Assembly (NCBI GenBank): GCA_010015805.1
Contig: ML978122.1
Span: 310,001 to 374,000, forward strand
Origin: Rhizodiscina lignyota
Taxonomy: Eukaryota; Ascomycota; Dothideomycetes; Aulographales; Rhizodiscinaceae
Direction of reading: 5' to 3'
DNA: 64,000 bases
The notes beneath the pieces were generated by a model. The model was not told where the DNA came from. It did no database searches and saw only the letters and a list, made by a program, of their open reading frames with translations. Below are positions 32,666 through 44,485 of the stretch, in pieces; positions within the stretch are counted from its first letter, which is position 1, and each line of letters starts with the position of its first letter. The translations under genes were made by a program, and so were the position numbers.

Positions 32666-33822
32666 ATGTCCGATGTCACTCTGCTTGCCTCTGAGCCCCC
32701 AACTGAATTGGGACGTTACCGAGTCCTGAGTTCAACCGCCGGCATACGAGTATCGCCGCTCCAGCTAGGCGGAATGTCCATTGGCGACGCTTGGAACGGT
32801 ATAATGGGCACAATGAGCAAGCCACAGTCCTTCAAGCTACTCGATGCATACTTTGACGCCGGCGGCAACTTCATCGACACGGCGAACATCTATCAGAACG
32901 AGCAATCCGAGATATGGATCGAAGAACGGGTGGTACAGCGGAATAATCGTGACCAGATTGTGCTGGCGACAAAGTTCACGAACGACTATCGGAACTATGA
33001 ACTGGGAAAGGAAAGACACCAAATCAGGGCGGGAATCATCGCCGAAGCATTCATATGAGTCTGCGGCACTCGTTGAAGAAGTTGCAGACTGACTATGTCG
33101 ACATCTTCTATCTGCACTGGTGGGACTACACGACGTCGATCAAGGAGATCATGGACACGCTGCACCATCTCGTCGAGCAAGGGAAGGTTTTATATCTCGG
33201 CATCTCGGACACCCCTGCCTGGATTGTCAGCGCTGCGAACGAGAATGCGATGGCGACGGGCAAGACACCATTCAGCGTCTACCAGGATGCGTGGAATGTC
33301 TTGATGCGGGACTTCGAGCGCGAGATCATTCCCATGGCACGGCGCTACGGGATGGCGCTGGCGCCATGGAACGTTCTTGGATCCGGCAAGTTCCAAACCA
33401 GGAAGGCGATGGAAGAGAGAATGAGCTCTGGCGAGGGGGTGCGACCGCTAGTCAAAACTAGATCACACACCGGACGTACGGAAGACGAAGAGAAGATTAG
33501 TGACGCCCTCGCCAACGTTGCACACGAGCATGGAATCGAGTCCGTGACAGCTATCGCATTGGCATACGTTATGAGCAAGACACCGAACGTGTTTCCACTC
33601 GTGGGTGGCAGGAAGGTTGAGCATCTGCAAGACAACATCAAGGCGCTCAGTATCAAGTTGACCGATGAGCAAATAAAGTACCTGGAGAGTGTCAAACCGT
33701 TCGATTTGGGATGGCCCAATAACTTCATCAGCGCCGATCCGAACGTCACAGGGAAATCTGATCGGATGGCTCGTTCTTGTCAGATGGCGTTTCCGAGTGC
33801 ACACGCAGGCAGCTCGATCTAA
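32666..33822 (+). CDS. Aldo-keto reductase (aryl-alcohol dehydrogenase family) with an apparent frameshift
   Basis: NADP-dependent reductase like yeast Aad14. The first part ([48 protein letters not shown] with catalytic Asp and Tyr, [16 protein letters not shown]) and the second part ([25 protein letters not shown] with catalytic His, [34 protein letters not shown]) are in different frames. Near 33003 the run CTGGGAAAGG appears one G short. With one more base the text reads [17 protein letters not shown], exactly the family pattern, and the product is about 385 residues. As given, translation stops at 33058. No intron with GT-AG ends can mend it. Either a homopolymer sequencing error or a real pseudogene. 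A longer N-terminus from 32549 is possible but unlikely. Confidence 0.8.
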
Positions 33823-34735
33823 TTCAATTCATTAGAAGGAGTGTAGGTATCACCGGCTGCTTTTAGACCGATGCCGTTCGACGTATATCGGCGAGCGGAG
33901 CAAACGTTGTAACGTGTAAGATAGCTTTTGCAGAGGGATGCACAGAAGCCATCGATTGCTCACTTGCAGAAGAAATATAGGACATGTTTCTCCTCTCCTG
34001 ACTCAAATATGTCGCAGCTGCCTGCTTTTCGGCTACGTTTGTTCCCGACGTTAAGAACGGAAAATAGTGGAAGAATTTTACTCTCCGTGCAATCTTCTCT
34101 TACCATATTAAAGAGCACTCACCCACTTCATCCTTTCCAAGTTGATAGAGACGGCCGCTATCTAATTTTGGAGAGCCTGAAATCGATTCTCGGGCAGTGG
34201 AGGCGAGACAGGGGTCATACTACGCTTCCATTGATGTCGGGAAGAAAAAGTCGGGAAAGCAGGCTGCGCTGTAGACTCTCCGCAATGAATTTGTACCGGC
34301 TTAAAAGGTGATAGAAGACCGTTTGCAGAACTCTATGAGCTTGTGGCGAACGTTTCCACGATCAGAGTACTTTTGAATGCTGTCGTGAAATGAATTCGAA
34401 GACTTTGATGAAGTCGGGATGATGGTAATCCCCAGGGGGGGGTGGCAGCGGACTAGGGATGTTTCGGCACGATTCTTTGGCGGAAAAACAGGCCAGCAAC
34501 GCGTCATGTAATGGAATGCGCTGTTATGGGCCAACAGTCTAAACGGTCAGGCTCGATTGTGGCGAAAGAAGGGTCCCAGCTTTCGGAGTCGATATGCGAA
34601 TTGTTAAGTTGGCTCATGAGAAGACTTCTTCAGGCTCTTCTTCTTGTCCCGCCGCTTGCGAAGTCAGATAGCTCTGTACTACAGCCGACTGCAAAAAGGC
34701 TTGTTTCTGCAGTTGCGTCAATAATGTTACAAAAG
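33823..34735. other. Intergenic between converging genes
   Basis: 0.9 kb with a short G-run (GGGGGGG near 34435). Only motif-free short frames. Confidence 0.5.
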
Positions 34736-36394
34736 TTAATGTGACCAAAGGCTTACTTGAGTTTCAAACTCCTGATCTGCTCTTTCCAATAGTTTCCTCT
34801 CCAGTCTTCGAAGCGCCCTCACTAGCAGCACTTCCTTGTCTTCTGACGCTGTGTTCTCCTGTTGTAGCCCTCGCTCAACATCGTCAGCACTCTCGTCCAA
34901 GGAGTGAAGTTGTTGCTGAACTCGGTCCTGCAACAAGCAAACAGCTCTCAGCTGAAATACGTTCCACATCTCGTCTTGTTCCAATAAATTTACGTATTGC
35001 TGCTCATTGATGATCTCTTGCTCTTTGAAATAGGCCTTCAATTCTCTTTCTCCATCGTTGCTCTGCAGCACTCGAAAAGAAAGCCCGTCTTCTTCATTCA
35101 CGACGACAAGGTAGAGAAAAGGCCCATGCCAGTCTACCCTTGTCCCATCCTCGGCGCGAAAGATCTTGAAACCAGGCGCTGACTTCGCGATGTATTTCTT
35201 TACCCTCGCAAGCGGATCGTCCTCTGGCATATCAAACGGCAAGAACATCTCTCGTGCGTCTTCCATGTCATCCTCGAGGAATCCATAAGAAAACAGCATC
35301 TCGCACGCGCCTTTCTTGTCTCCGTACGTGATGGTGATCTCATTGCCTTCGTTGAAAGTCTTCTCGTCATGAAGGAGAAGTACAGCATTTCCATCTGAGT
35401 CACACTCGTAAAGTGCTCCCGTAGCTTCTCGGGAAGCATGATTGGCCATGTCGACACACGGCACCATTGCATCTCCAATTCCAGGGAATTCAAGTGCACG
35501 TGAGCGATACCAGTTGTCAACTTGTAGCCAGTCATCAAAAGTGATTAGAGAATCCTCTGACTCTTCGTCATGGTCATCGGCATCGTCAGTTTCTGTGTCT
35601 AGAAATGGGATCGTGGCGGTCATTCCTTCGCTTGGAGCTGGGGCACTCTTTCCCCAAAAGCTCTGAGCACAAGCCGATACCCGTTTCGACGCTTTGCGGA
35701 ATGATTCGAACTCTTTTCTGAGAGAGTTCGTCTTGGCTTGAAGAGCCGGATCGAGAGTGGTGCCAGACAGAAGGCGCTGCAGTAGTGGCAATGAAGTGCA
35801 CGATGCCCATGCTGTTGGCAGATAATTGAGAGGTAGAAATTTGACATATTCTACAAATGGCGTTCGAACGCCCACATTTGAGGTGACAGCCGGACATGAT
35901 AGTGCCGCTTGAAGGAGGAGAAAACTCAAGATCGCACCTCTGGTAGTCTTCCATCGCGATCATTAGTCACGGATGAGAAACATGATTGATATCACAGATG
36001 ATCTACCAAAGGTGGGAGAGATATAGAACTCGAAATGGGCTGAGACGGAAGATTGAAAGTTTGCGAGGCTTACTTTTCCGAACTCTCCGAGTCCATCCAA
36101 TACTGCACGTAGGGACTTGTCTGACTTTCCGTATTGTTCCACGACTTCAAGAGACAAGACTAAATCCCTTGGGACCATCATGAGCGGCGAAGCCTCGCCA
36201 TTCAAATGCTGGGTCGCAACGACACCGCAGCCTCTATGAGGGATCTCATCAATCTTCACTCCGTGGAAACGGATGTCATTAAAGTCTGCCCATAATCTGA
36301 CAGATGAAGACGGTAAGTATAACCAGCCTTCTGACCGACCTCGGCGTATCATTCCCTGTGGAATGCGAGGACTCGGAGGAGCTGCAGACGCCAT
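34736..36394 (-). CDS. SET-domain protein-lysine methyltransferase (RLSMT/SETD-type)
   Basis: Protein lysine methyltransferase using S-adenosylmethionine, of the class with a split SET domain and a substrate-binding C-terminal domain (yeast Rkm, human SETD3/6 group). N-terminal SET piece: LWADFNDIRFHGVKIDEIPHRGCGVVA and MMVPRDLVLSLE. Then a helical insert with an acidic stretch (TDDADDHDEESEDS), then AMVPCVDMANHAS (the NHxS motif) and ITITYGDKKGACEMLFSYGFLEDD with the catalytic Tyr. The C-terminal ~150 residues (DWHGPFLYLVV, LRRLERKLLERAD) fit the RuBisCO-LSMT substrate domain. One long intron (about 35952-36069) joins GEFGK to TTRGAILSF. The start is uncertain: ATG 36394 (MASAAPPSPRIPQG) is given, while in-frame ATGs at 36496 and 36526 would lengthen it. 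Divergent from cdc14. Confidence 0.85.
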
Positions 36395-37009
36395 TGCTGA
36401 TTCTTGCTGGGCGAAGATGGCTGCTATGATGCCAGGCTGTGTGGGCTGCGAGTCGTCATGCCCCGGAGCAGAAGATCGCGCCGTGATGTAACCCATATTC
36501 ACAGCATGCCTGAAAAAGAGCAGCAATTGGCCATCGTTGAAAGCAGTCCCGACTCCCGTCTAACATTTGAAGTTTCGGAATCTTCAATCACGTGCAGGCG
36601 AGATGGGCGAGACGGATTATGTCAGCGGTCGCCCCTCGTTGTCGTGGTTACTGGACTGTATGCAAACAATGGCAATTTCCGAAACGAGCTAAAGCATCAG
36701 CCAGACTAAAGAAGGCGCCGCTCGCTCTCGACCAAAAAGTTTCCCACATCTCCGCATCTTCCCACTCGAAGCGACTGGCTTTACCCGCGCCGCATCTCTA
36801 TTATTCTTTGCTATTGCAACGCGCTGGGAATCCAGACAACGTGAGAGTGCAGCAGCTCAAGCTTCTAACACCTCGTCGTCTCCAGCTGCGCCAATCAAAA
36901 CAAGAGCCTGATCGCAACTCCCCTCACGCGACCACATCGACACGTCGCATAGCACAGTATAGCGAAGTGAGAGAACACCAATTCAGTGGGAAAGGACAGT
37001 GGACACACG
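36395..37009. other. Divergent promoter region of SET and cdc14 genes
   Basis: About 0.6 kb; part may be N-terminal coding of the SET gene if an upstream ATG is used. No separate gene supported. Confidence 0.5.
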
Positions 37010-39154
37010 ATGCCATCGTCCCCAGCGCGCGGCGCTGTCGACGTGGCTCCTTCCCTCATGGCCAACTATGGGCAGGTGATCGAGTATATCCAAGGTGTGT
37101 ACCATCGCCATGTTTTCATCTCAAAACAAACTGCCCTATATACTAACCTTCCGATCTTCCAGACCGCCTCTATCTCGCCTCATACACTCATGCTCCGAAC
37201 GCGCAAACTCCCTTCCCCTATCCCACCAGACAACAAACTCGCTCACCGACAAAACGCTCCTCGAAGGCCCAACAAGGTCCAGTATCGTCAAGTGGCCCAA
37301 AGAATACTCCTCCTGTATACTTCTCAGTAGACAAGAACCTGTTGTACAATGCTTTCCATGCAGACTTCGGCCCGCTGCACATCGGCCACCTGTACAGGTT
37401 TGCAGTGCAATTGCATGAGATTCTGGCAGATCCAGCCAATGAGGAGAGAGGAGTGGTTTTCTGGTGCATGGCAGATGCTAGAAGTATGTGTCTTGTTAAG
37501 ACCCTCTGCAGAATCATCTACTTATTTCTCTTCAACAGGCCGAGCGAACGCGGCATGCATATTGGCCTGCTACATGGTTTTGATACAGAGCTGGCCACCT
37601 CACCTTGCTCTTGCGCCAATTGCACAGATGGATCCACCATGCATGCCATTCCGCGATGCAGGATACAGTCAAGCCGACTATGTGCTCAACATCCAGGATG
37701 TTGTTTACGGTGTCTGGAAGGCAAAAGAGGAGGGCCTGTGCGCACTCAAAGACTTCAATCTCGAGGAGTAAGCAGATTCTCACCTTCAACAACGGCATGT
37801 CTAATATTGGTACAGATACGAGAAGTTTGAACGTGTCGACATGGGAGACTTCAACTGGCTTACGCCGAGCTTCCTTGCCTTTGCATCTCCACAGCACGCC
37901 CTTCCTACCGTCGATTCAATACCAGCCTCTTCATCAGACTATGCTAAGCTTCCGAAATCGCTGTCAGAGCTTCAGCGGTCGCAAGGTATTCCGACCCCGT
38001 TCAAGAACGTCCTCAGCCACTTCGTTTCGCGTAATGTCGGTCTCGTCGTCCGTCTAAACAGCGAACTCTACTCGCCATCGTACTTCACCGCTCTGGGCAT
38101 CCAACATCTGGATATGATCTTCGACGATGGTACATGTCCTCCACTGCAACTCGTTCGAAAGTTCATCAACCTAGCACATGAGATGATCCAGGTACACAAG
38201 AAGGGGATTGCCGTACATTGCAAAGCTGGCCTTGGCCGAACAGGTTGTCTCATTGGCGCCTATCTGATCTATCGCCATGCGTTCACGGCGAACGAGTGCA
38301 TCGCATTCATGCGCTTCATGCGACCGGGAATGGTCGTGGGACCACAACAGCATTGGCTGCACCTCAACCAGCACACCTTCCGCGAGTGGTGGCACGAGGA
38401 CGCGATGAAGGACAAGCTGTCCATGATGATGCCTGCCACACCAACCAAGTCATCCTCTCCAAACAAACGCCTTGTTTCCAACAGTCAGACCTACACCCCT
38501 CCCAACGGCAGCCAGAAGCGCCATGCTCTCGGAGAGATCTCGCACAACGACCATTCTCCTCAAGGTCGCAGCACCTCTGCGGCCTTCAATGCAAGCAAGA
38601 ACGACTCATCATATACTGTTCATGAGGACAACCTGCCTGCACCTACGCCAGGCCAGCCGCGCAAGACCTCCAAGATCTACGGAGCAAACAGTTCTGCGGT
38701 CCGCCATCGAGGCTCGGAGAATGTCCCGTTGCCTGATACCGAGATAGTCAGCATGACTCGCCATACACGCGGTGAGAGTGAGAGTGAGGAAGAGTTCCAG
38801 CTGCGCATGCTCGCGCGCCGCTCCTCTCGCTCGCCAGCTGCCCGCTCTCCGGGTGGTAACAAGAGTGATGGAAAGAGGAGGGCTGTCAGCTGCACGACAA
38901 CTACAACAACGACGTTCAGCGAGAGCTGGCTCGATGACAATATGAGCGATGTCGAGAACTGTAAGCCAGAGGACCAGCTGGTCGGCGCGATGAGTCCCAC
39001 ACCGAAGACACCTGGCCGCGAGAAGAGTGGAAAGGGGGAGAGCCTTGGTGTCGGAAAGACGCGGGGAAGTCCGTTAAGGAGAAGCACGGAGAGTAAAGTG
39101 AGAAAGACCAGTGGAAGAGTTGGCAGCGTTGGCAATCCCACTGTCGCGCGGTAG
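37010..39154 (+). CDS. cdc14: Cdc14 dual-specificity protein phosphatase
   Basis: Mitotic-exit and cytokinesis phosphatase that removes Ser-Pro phosphates from CDK targets, acting in nucleolus, spindle pole and division site. The N-terminal domain (YGQVIEYIQDRLYLASYTHAP, PVYFSVDKNLLYNAFHADFGP, ANAACILACYMVLIQ) precedes the catalytic domain with HCKAGLGRTG (Cys nucleophile and Arg) and MRFMRPGMVVGPQQHWLH. The remaining ~250 residues are a disordered Ser/Arg/Lys-rich tail with SP/TP sites. Three GT-AG introns follow YIQ, MADAR and NLE (37092-37162, about 37483-37540 and 37770-37815). Length is about 610 residues, within the fungal range. Start ATG 37010 (MPSSPARGAVDVAPS); an in-frame ATG at 36986 would add eight residues. 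Confidence 0.95.
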
Positions 39155-39749
39155 TCAAGCTGGTCCATATCGATGTCGATGGAGCTTTAAGTGTAAAAAC
39201 ATAAGCGGGCGACCATGGTTAGCATTGCGTACACTCAGCATGGATTGTCTTTTGAGATTTCTTCTTTCTTTTCAGGTTTCGTCTTGTTCATCATGGGATT
39301 CTGGCTGTTCTGATGCGTACTCTTGTCTTTAGTTTCCGTTTAGCATGGCGGTGCGTGTGCCGGTCGCGAGTCGTCATGTGTATTAGCCGTGGGCAGCAAC
39401 ATTAATGAATTTACGATATGTGACATACAAGCGGCACCTATCTCGCATCGCAGTGAATGATGAACTGCCACAACTATGCAACGGCTACTAGCCGCACTAT
39501 CAAGGGGCCGAGACTGACCGTTATGTAAAGGGCCTCACTTCACATTCTGTGAGGGCTCTTCATCACCCATCTCTTTCAAGAGCAGAGCGAGCTGTCACAC
39601 ATTCCTCACAAACTTGACAGCTTACAGGCGTGTCAATTATAGTAAGATTACCTTCGGTTATCACGATGATGGCCTAGACATGGAATTTGGCAAGGGTTTA
39701 AATTAACAATCAAGCCGTCGGCCTGGGTGTCCTATGCTACAGATTATAT
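39155..39749. other. Intergenic between converging genes
   Basis: About 0.6 kb, presumably the cdc14 3' UTR plus spacer. No gene seen. Confidence 0.5.
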
Positions 39750-40463
39750 CTATTCCAGAATCAATTCTCGCCGCCGAACTCCCTCAATTTCACTGGTCTC
39801 TCCATACATGATGCCATGAATATAGCACTCTCCAACAAATCTGTACGTGGAGGCGGAGGCTGGTCTGACCACGAAAGGAACAACCGCCCCCTGGAAAACG
39901 CATATTTTGTCGCCACCCTTAACTTCATTCAAGGCCACTCCAATAAACCCATTCACTGTTGCACAGTATCTTCCGTTTGAAATGCGCTTCATAAAGGCCG
40001 CTGCTGTATACCAGTATTTCCAGCCCAAAGCTCTAACATCCCCATTCTGCTTTAGAAAATCAATCATGTCCTGTACCGAGTCTATATGGACAACAGCCGA
40101 GTTCCAGTCGAAGACGTTGTCCTCTTCGTCCTCTTCGAGCGTTGCTATTTGGAACGGAGCGCTACCGTCTACACATGGTGCCATTGCATTTCCAATCGGT
40201 ACTTTCAGCTTTAGTTCGCCTTTCGTCTCCCCAGTCGGATATTGTCCGATGTCGTCAATGAGCGTGTGAATGCTGTTGATCACAGTAATGATATCATGGT
40301 CGGCAGTAGTTACCTCTCCGATGCTACTAATAGTGTCAACGAGCATTCCGGACAGCTGCAACTTCTTTGCGCTGCTGCGATTTATGTGAGCATCCGAAGT
40401 GTCCGGTGGGCCTGCTGCAAAAATGCCGTTTGGGGTAATCGGAAACAGGCGTACTCTGTTCAC
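39750..40463 (-). pseudogene. C-terminal remnant of a HET-domain (heterokaryon incompatibility) protein
   Basis: 237 codons whose last part, GDKICVFQGAVVPFVVRPASASTYRFVGECYIHGIMYGE, is the hallmark end of fungal HET proteins. The preceding SNGRYCATVNGFIGVALNEV also fits. The N-terminal HET domain that triggers incompatibility cell death is absent; the galactanase gene ends 66 bp upstream, so there is no room for it. ATG 40463 opens the frame, but the first ~60 residues resemble no known start. So this is either a truncated relic or a small protein made of the C-terminal module alone. No in-frame stop or frameshift within it. Confidence 0.65.
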
Positions 40464-40529
40464 ACATATTCAGATCAACGAACTCGCGATGTCTCAGGCT
40501 AAATGCTGATGTATTCATGTCGATCAATA

Positions 40530-41714
40530 TCAATGTCTAAACATCTCTACGCTCTTCCTAGATATCCCGACTGGATGCGCTAGATCACTCCAATCCTGGT
40601 CGAACAACAACGAGTCCGGACATGCTCCACCTAAGCTGGTCGAGTTGAGCCAGGCCGGCTCCCAATAAAAAGTACCCTGCCCCAGACCGTTTGGCAAACT
40701 CCTCACAATCTTTGTGATCTCAGCCATCCAATCAAGCTGTCCTTGAACGCCCAGAGGCACCAGTTCCGGCTCCGAGAAGAATGCTGGGAATGTCTCGTTT
40801 TGATATACACCACCGGTGCAGCCTGTGGCCGGGAAGTCCGTCTCGACGACCATGATCGGCTTGTGATATTTCGCGGCGAGAGTATGCAAGGAATGGTACA
40901 GATTGTCAAAGGTAGCAGCAGCGCCATAAAACGGATAGAAGCTGAAGCCAAAGACGTCCCAGTCCTTCGTCGTAACGATGCCCTCAGCCGTGATAGCGCC
41001 AAACCAGCGCTCTTGGAGCGTAAGGTTCCACCCGTTGTCGATGTGGATCATGACCGTGGGCTTCTCCGCGCCTTTGGACACTGCATCAGTCACGCCGCGC
41101 CGCGCGGAGGCGTATATGTGCGCGAGATTCGTGAAGTTTGCGATTACCGAGGAGAACGGCTCCCTGTCTACGTCGGCCTGTGCGTAGGGCCAGAGAGTGC
41201 CGTGACGGATCTCGTTGCCAAGGCTCACAAGGTCGAGCTTGATGCCGGCTTTATGGAAGGCGAGCAATGTGTCGGCGACATACTCACGAATCTTAACCTC
41301 CAGAGCAGCAACGGTAGTGGTGTTTGTCGCAGGGTCTAGCCATGCTACAGGAACCAGTTGATGTTGCGGATCGGCCCAAGTATCACTGAAGTGGAAGTCC
41401 AGGTAGATTTTGTAGCCTTTCTTCACGAGTTGGGAGGCGAACTTGATGTTGTACTCCAAATTGTAGTTGCCATCAGGCGGATTGACCCATATTCGCAGAC
41501 GTACGGTGTTCATGCCTCCAGCTCCAAGAATGTCTTCCGCACATTTGGTGATATTCCCATGCTGGCCGTCTTTGTAGATTGCACCGCCTTCGACAAGAAT
41601 CGGGAGAGATGACAAATCATGGCCTTTATAGAAATATGCTCCTCCTCCATGGTACGAAGGGGGAGAAGCGAGCGCTACAAGAGCAAGAGAGAGGATTTGC
41701 AGAAGCCACAGCAT
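40530..41714 (-). CDS. Arabinogalactan endo-beta-1,4-galactanase (GH53)
   Basis: Secreted enzyme cutting beta-1,4-galactan side chains of pectin. Single exon, 394 residues. Signal peptide MLWLLQILSLALVALA, then mature SPPSYHGGGAYFYKGHDLSS. Family blocks: LGAGGMNTVRLRIWVNPPDG, YLDFHFSDTWADPQHQ, LVSLGNEI (acid/base Glu), DVFGFSFYPFYG, MVVETDFPATGC (nucleophile Glu), QGTFYWEPAWL and SLLFDQDW. Several N-glycosylation sequons are visible (NTT, NFT, NLT, NET, NST). It indicates use of plant cell walls. The downstream neighbour is the HET remnant, 66 bp away. Confidence 0.95.
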   Translation of the reverse strand: MLWLLQILSLALVALASPPSYHGGGAYFYKGHDLSSLPILVEGGAIYKDGQHGNITKCAEDILGAGGMNTVRLRIWVNPPDGNYNLEYNIKFASQLVKKGYKIYLDFHFSDTWADPQHQLVPVAWLDPATNTTTVAALEVKIREYVADTLLAFHKAGIKLDLVSLGNEIRHGTLWPYAQADVDREPFSSVIANFTNLAHIYASARRGVTDAVSKGAEKPTVMIHIDNGWNLTLQERWFGAITAEGIVTTKDWDVFGFSFYPFYGAAATFDNLYHSLHTLAAKYHKPIMVVETDFPATGCTGGVYQNETFPAFFSEPELVPLGVQGQLDWMAEITKIVRSLPNGLGQGTFYWEPAWLNSTSLGGACPDSLLFDQDWSDLAHPVGISRKSVEMFRH

Positions 41715-43192
41715 GACTTGGCTGCCAGAGGAGGTATATTGTGGGACGATATATGGAGCTCCACTCGAATCGCGATGAATGTGGAAGAAACAACTTACCT
41801 TATATGCAGGAACTTACCAGCCGGTTTGCAGATCTTACTGACGACATGAATGATCTCGGATCTAATTGTCGAGGAAGTGTCCAAATTGAGGAAGTGGAGT
41901 GCATGGTTGACGGAAAAATAATGAGCGACAGCCAGGAACGAACTTGGCCGAAGTCGCTATTCCAATTTTTGCCAGAAAGGAGTCTTGCGGGGTACGGTAA
42001 GTACCTCCCCGAATGATATGTTAGTGAACTTTCGGATAATTGTTCAACAGTTTGGATTCATCCAAGTGAGCCGAAACTAGAAGAGGGACGAGAGCTCAAG
42101 GATCAAGTTGACCTTGAGGGTTGTCGTAGAACTTAGCAGTGAGCTCCGAGGAACAGTGCTACTCTTAAAAGGGGCAAGGGGGTCTGCACTGGGCGTTCTA
42201 CTACTCTGCAGTTCATTGTTCGCTAAGTTTCGAGTTAATTAAAAGAACGCGGACGTAGGTAAGATTATAACGAAATGGTTTCGATGGATATGTGAAGCTT
42301 GATCTCTTCTCATCAAAGAATGAAGTATCAAGTTTCGAGGCTTGCGTGCTGCGGATATCCTAAATGTCGGCCCCGTCCCCGGCCGAGTGGTGATGCCCAC
42401 TTTGCCTCATTAGGACAATGTACCTGGCGATTGGCGAGATCTGGCAAAGAATAGGCCATGGCTTGCGAGCTTGCGATTTGGCTGACGTGAGTATGTATGC
42501 AACGGCCAAAGGTTGATATTCCCAAGAAAAGGCAAGATGTGACATCGCAACGCGCCCGCATGTGCAGATTTTGACTGAAGAGTCTCAAATTTTCGTCACC
42601 GTGGAAGGATGAGACCCTGAAAATCGGACAAGTTCACGTAATTCGGTACCGAGATTGGTCGGATTACCCTTTATGGCACTAAAACATGACAATAGAGGCA
42701 TCGCTAGGGACTGGGACTGCTATGTATATGTGTAGCAAGACTCGCATCACTGGGCAGCTGTGTGAACAGGCGTGGAACTTTAAATGAACCTCTGCTCGGT
42801 AATATGGATAAAAGGTTCAACTTTTATTTCGGCAATGAAACTAGAACTGGAGCAGCTACATTACATTCGATCCATCCCCTGAAGGAAATTCCCGATTCTC
42901 GAATGGAGTATGAAAGCCGTCTCTCCGTATCTGAGCGTCCCCTTGCTCCCTTCCATCCACTGTCTAGTCCATGATATTTCTAATTCGTCAATGTCTAGTT
43001 TCGGGTTTAAAACCAGATCATGTCTTGGTGGTATCGTCGTAAAGAAAGTACTGACGAGCGCGAAGCAATCGTACAGCAATGTCCCATCCGAAACCAAAGA
43101 ACTCCGTGAAGCTATGCAATACAACATATGAAAGAGCTAGATAAGAGCCCGCGCCGGCCAATAAGAGACAGAAATGGGGCGAGGGCAGAGTT
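41715..43192. other. Intergenic, no supported gene
   Basis: 1.48 kb. Includes the galactanase promoter and short AT-rich stretches (TTAATTAAAAG near 42237). No motif-bearing frame. Confidence 0.5.
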
Positions 43193-44485
43193 CTACTCAA
43201 TGATATCGTCCTCGACGGCGGTAGCAGAGAGCACCTTCTCCTTTAGAAGGCGTCGATACTCGCGCTCCATGCCGTGCTTGACGGCATCAAGAACATTGTC
43301 AACGGTTGCCTTAGGGGCAAACCTTGGAGTAGTGCCAGCCTGGAAGACGCCGGTGCGGACGAGGATGGAATACCATGTGTTCTCAGCATGCTGGTTGAAC
43401 TCATTGGTTCCGCGAATGTCGGACTCTGGAGTGTCGCCGACAAAGTAAACAGTGTCTGGTGGGCAGTTGATGCCGTGCGTATCCTTGCGCCACTGCTGGA
43501 GCAAGCGTGTCGCAAACTCGAAGGTACCAATCTGAGGTTTGCCAAAGGCCGTTGTCTGGAGATCCTTGCCGGTTACAGCCTTGTACATGGCCTCGAGAGA
43601 AACGCGCAACGCACCCATGCCGATTCGGGTCAGGTCATGAGAAGTGCTCCATACCATATCGTTATGAGAGAAGAAAACTGGTGGCCCTTCGTCGAAATTC
43701 TCGGAGCGAGTACCGAGGCGTCCGTTCTTAGACATGAGGAGATCAAGGATGATCTGCTGGTCTGAGGCCCAGTCACGGCTGTCGGCGAAGACGAAGATAG
43801 CCTCAATCTCGACTTCGGCAAAGTTGCGGGCCCTAGAGTTCTTATACTCCTCATCCGTAAGTTTACGGAAGGGAGTCGTGTCTTTATTGTCTTTGATAAT
43901 GTCGCCTGGCGTGACGACATCCTTAAAGCCGTAGCCTTCTGCAACATGGCGGCACTTCTCGCCCTCGCCACCGACGACAAGGACAGTCTTGTAGCGCTCA
44001 GCCATCTCCCTCATAGGAGTGTGGCCGCAGATAAATTGGCCTGGGGAGACCTCCATCTCAAGTTGCTGACTGAGTTGCAGGCAACGTTCTTGCTCCGTTT
44101 TCCCGCCACCGTTTGTAACGAAAATGTATGGGACTTTGATGCCATAGTCGTTCTCGCCGTTGAGCATCTTCATCGCCTCAACGGCTGCTGGAATGACCTT
44201 GCCGCCGCGGATGAGAACGCCGTCGATATCGAAAGCGAAGGCGAACTTATCCGTCACGATAGATTCCGCGACGGACTCCGGGGTCGTCTGCGCGGAACGC
44301 ATCTCGTCGAGCTCATGGCGAGCGATTTCCATGCTCTCGGCGACCTCGTGAGCATCTGACTTTGCCATGAGATGCTTGGGAGGGACGACGACCGTTGGGC
44401 CTTGGGTCAAGTCCCGACGGGACGCCTCCTCCGAGCTCAGCCTGCGCACGACGCCGCGCGAGGGGATTGCGAGTGAAGCCGACAT
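43193..44485 (-). CDS. HAD-superfamily hydrolase, CECR5/HDHD5-like (YKR070W family)
   Basis: Probably mitochondrial HAD phosphatase-fold protein of unknown substrate, 430 residues, single exon. Motif I is FAFDIDGVLIRGG (nucleophile Asp and acid Asp), motif II FVTNGGGKTE, motif III around AFGKPQIGTFEFA (Lys) and motif IV YFVGDTPESDIRGTN. The cap region contains CGHTPMREMAERYKTVLVVGG, typical of CECR5. The N-terminal ~60 residues are Arg/Ser-rich then charged, compatible with a mitochondrial presequence (MSASLAIPSRGVVRRLSS). The C-terminus includes YSILVRTGVFQAG and VLDAVKHGMEREYR. Strongly conserved codon pattern, no anomaly. Confidence 0.9.
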   Translation of the reverse strand: MSASLAIPSRGVVRRLSSEEASRRDLTQGPTVVVPPKHLMAKSDAHEVAESMEIARHELDEMRSAQTTPESVAESIVTDKFAFAFDIDGVLIRGGKVIPAAVEAMKMLNGENDYGIKVPYIFVTNGGGKTEQERCLQLSQQLEMEVSPGQFICGHTPMREMAERYKTVLVVGGEGEKCRHVAEGYGFKDVVTPGDIIKDNKDTTPFRKLTDEEYKNSRARNFAEVEIEAIFVFADSRDWASDQQIILDLLMSKNGRLGTRSENFDEGPPVFFSHNDMVWSTSHDLTRIGMGALRVSLEAMYKAVTGKDLQTTAFGKPQIGTFEFATRLLQQWRKDTHGINCPPDTVYFVGDTPESDIRGTNEFNQHAENTWYSILVRTGVFQAGTTPRFAPKATVDNVLDAVKHGMEREYRRLLKEKVLSATAVEDDIIE

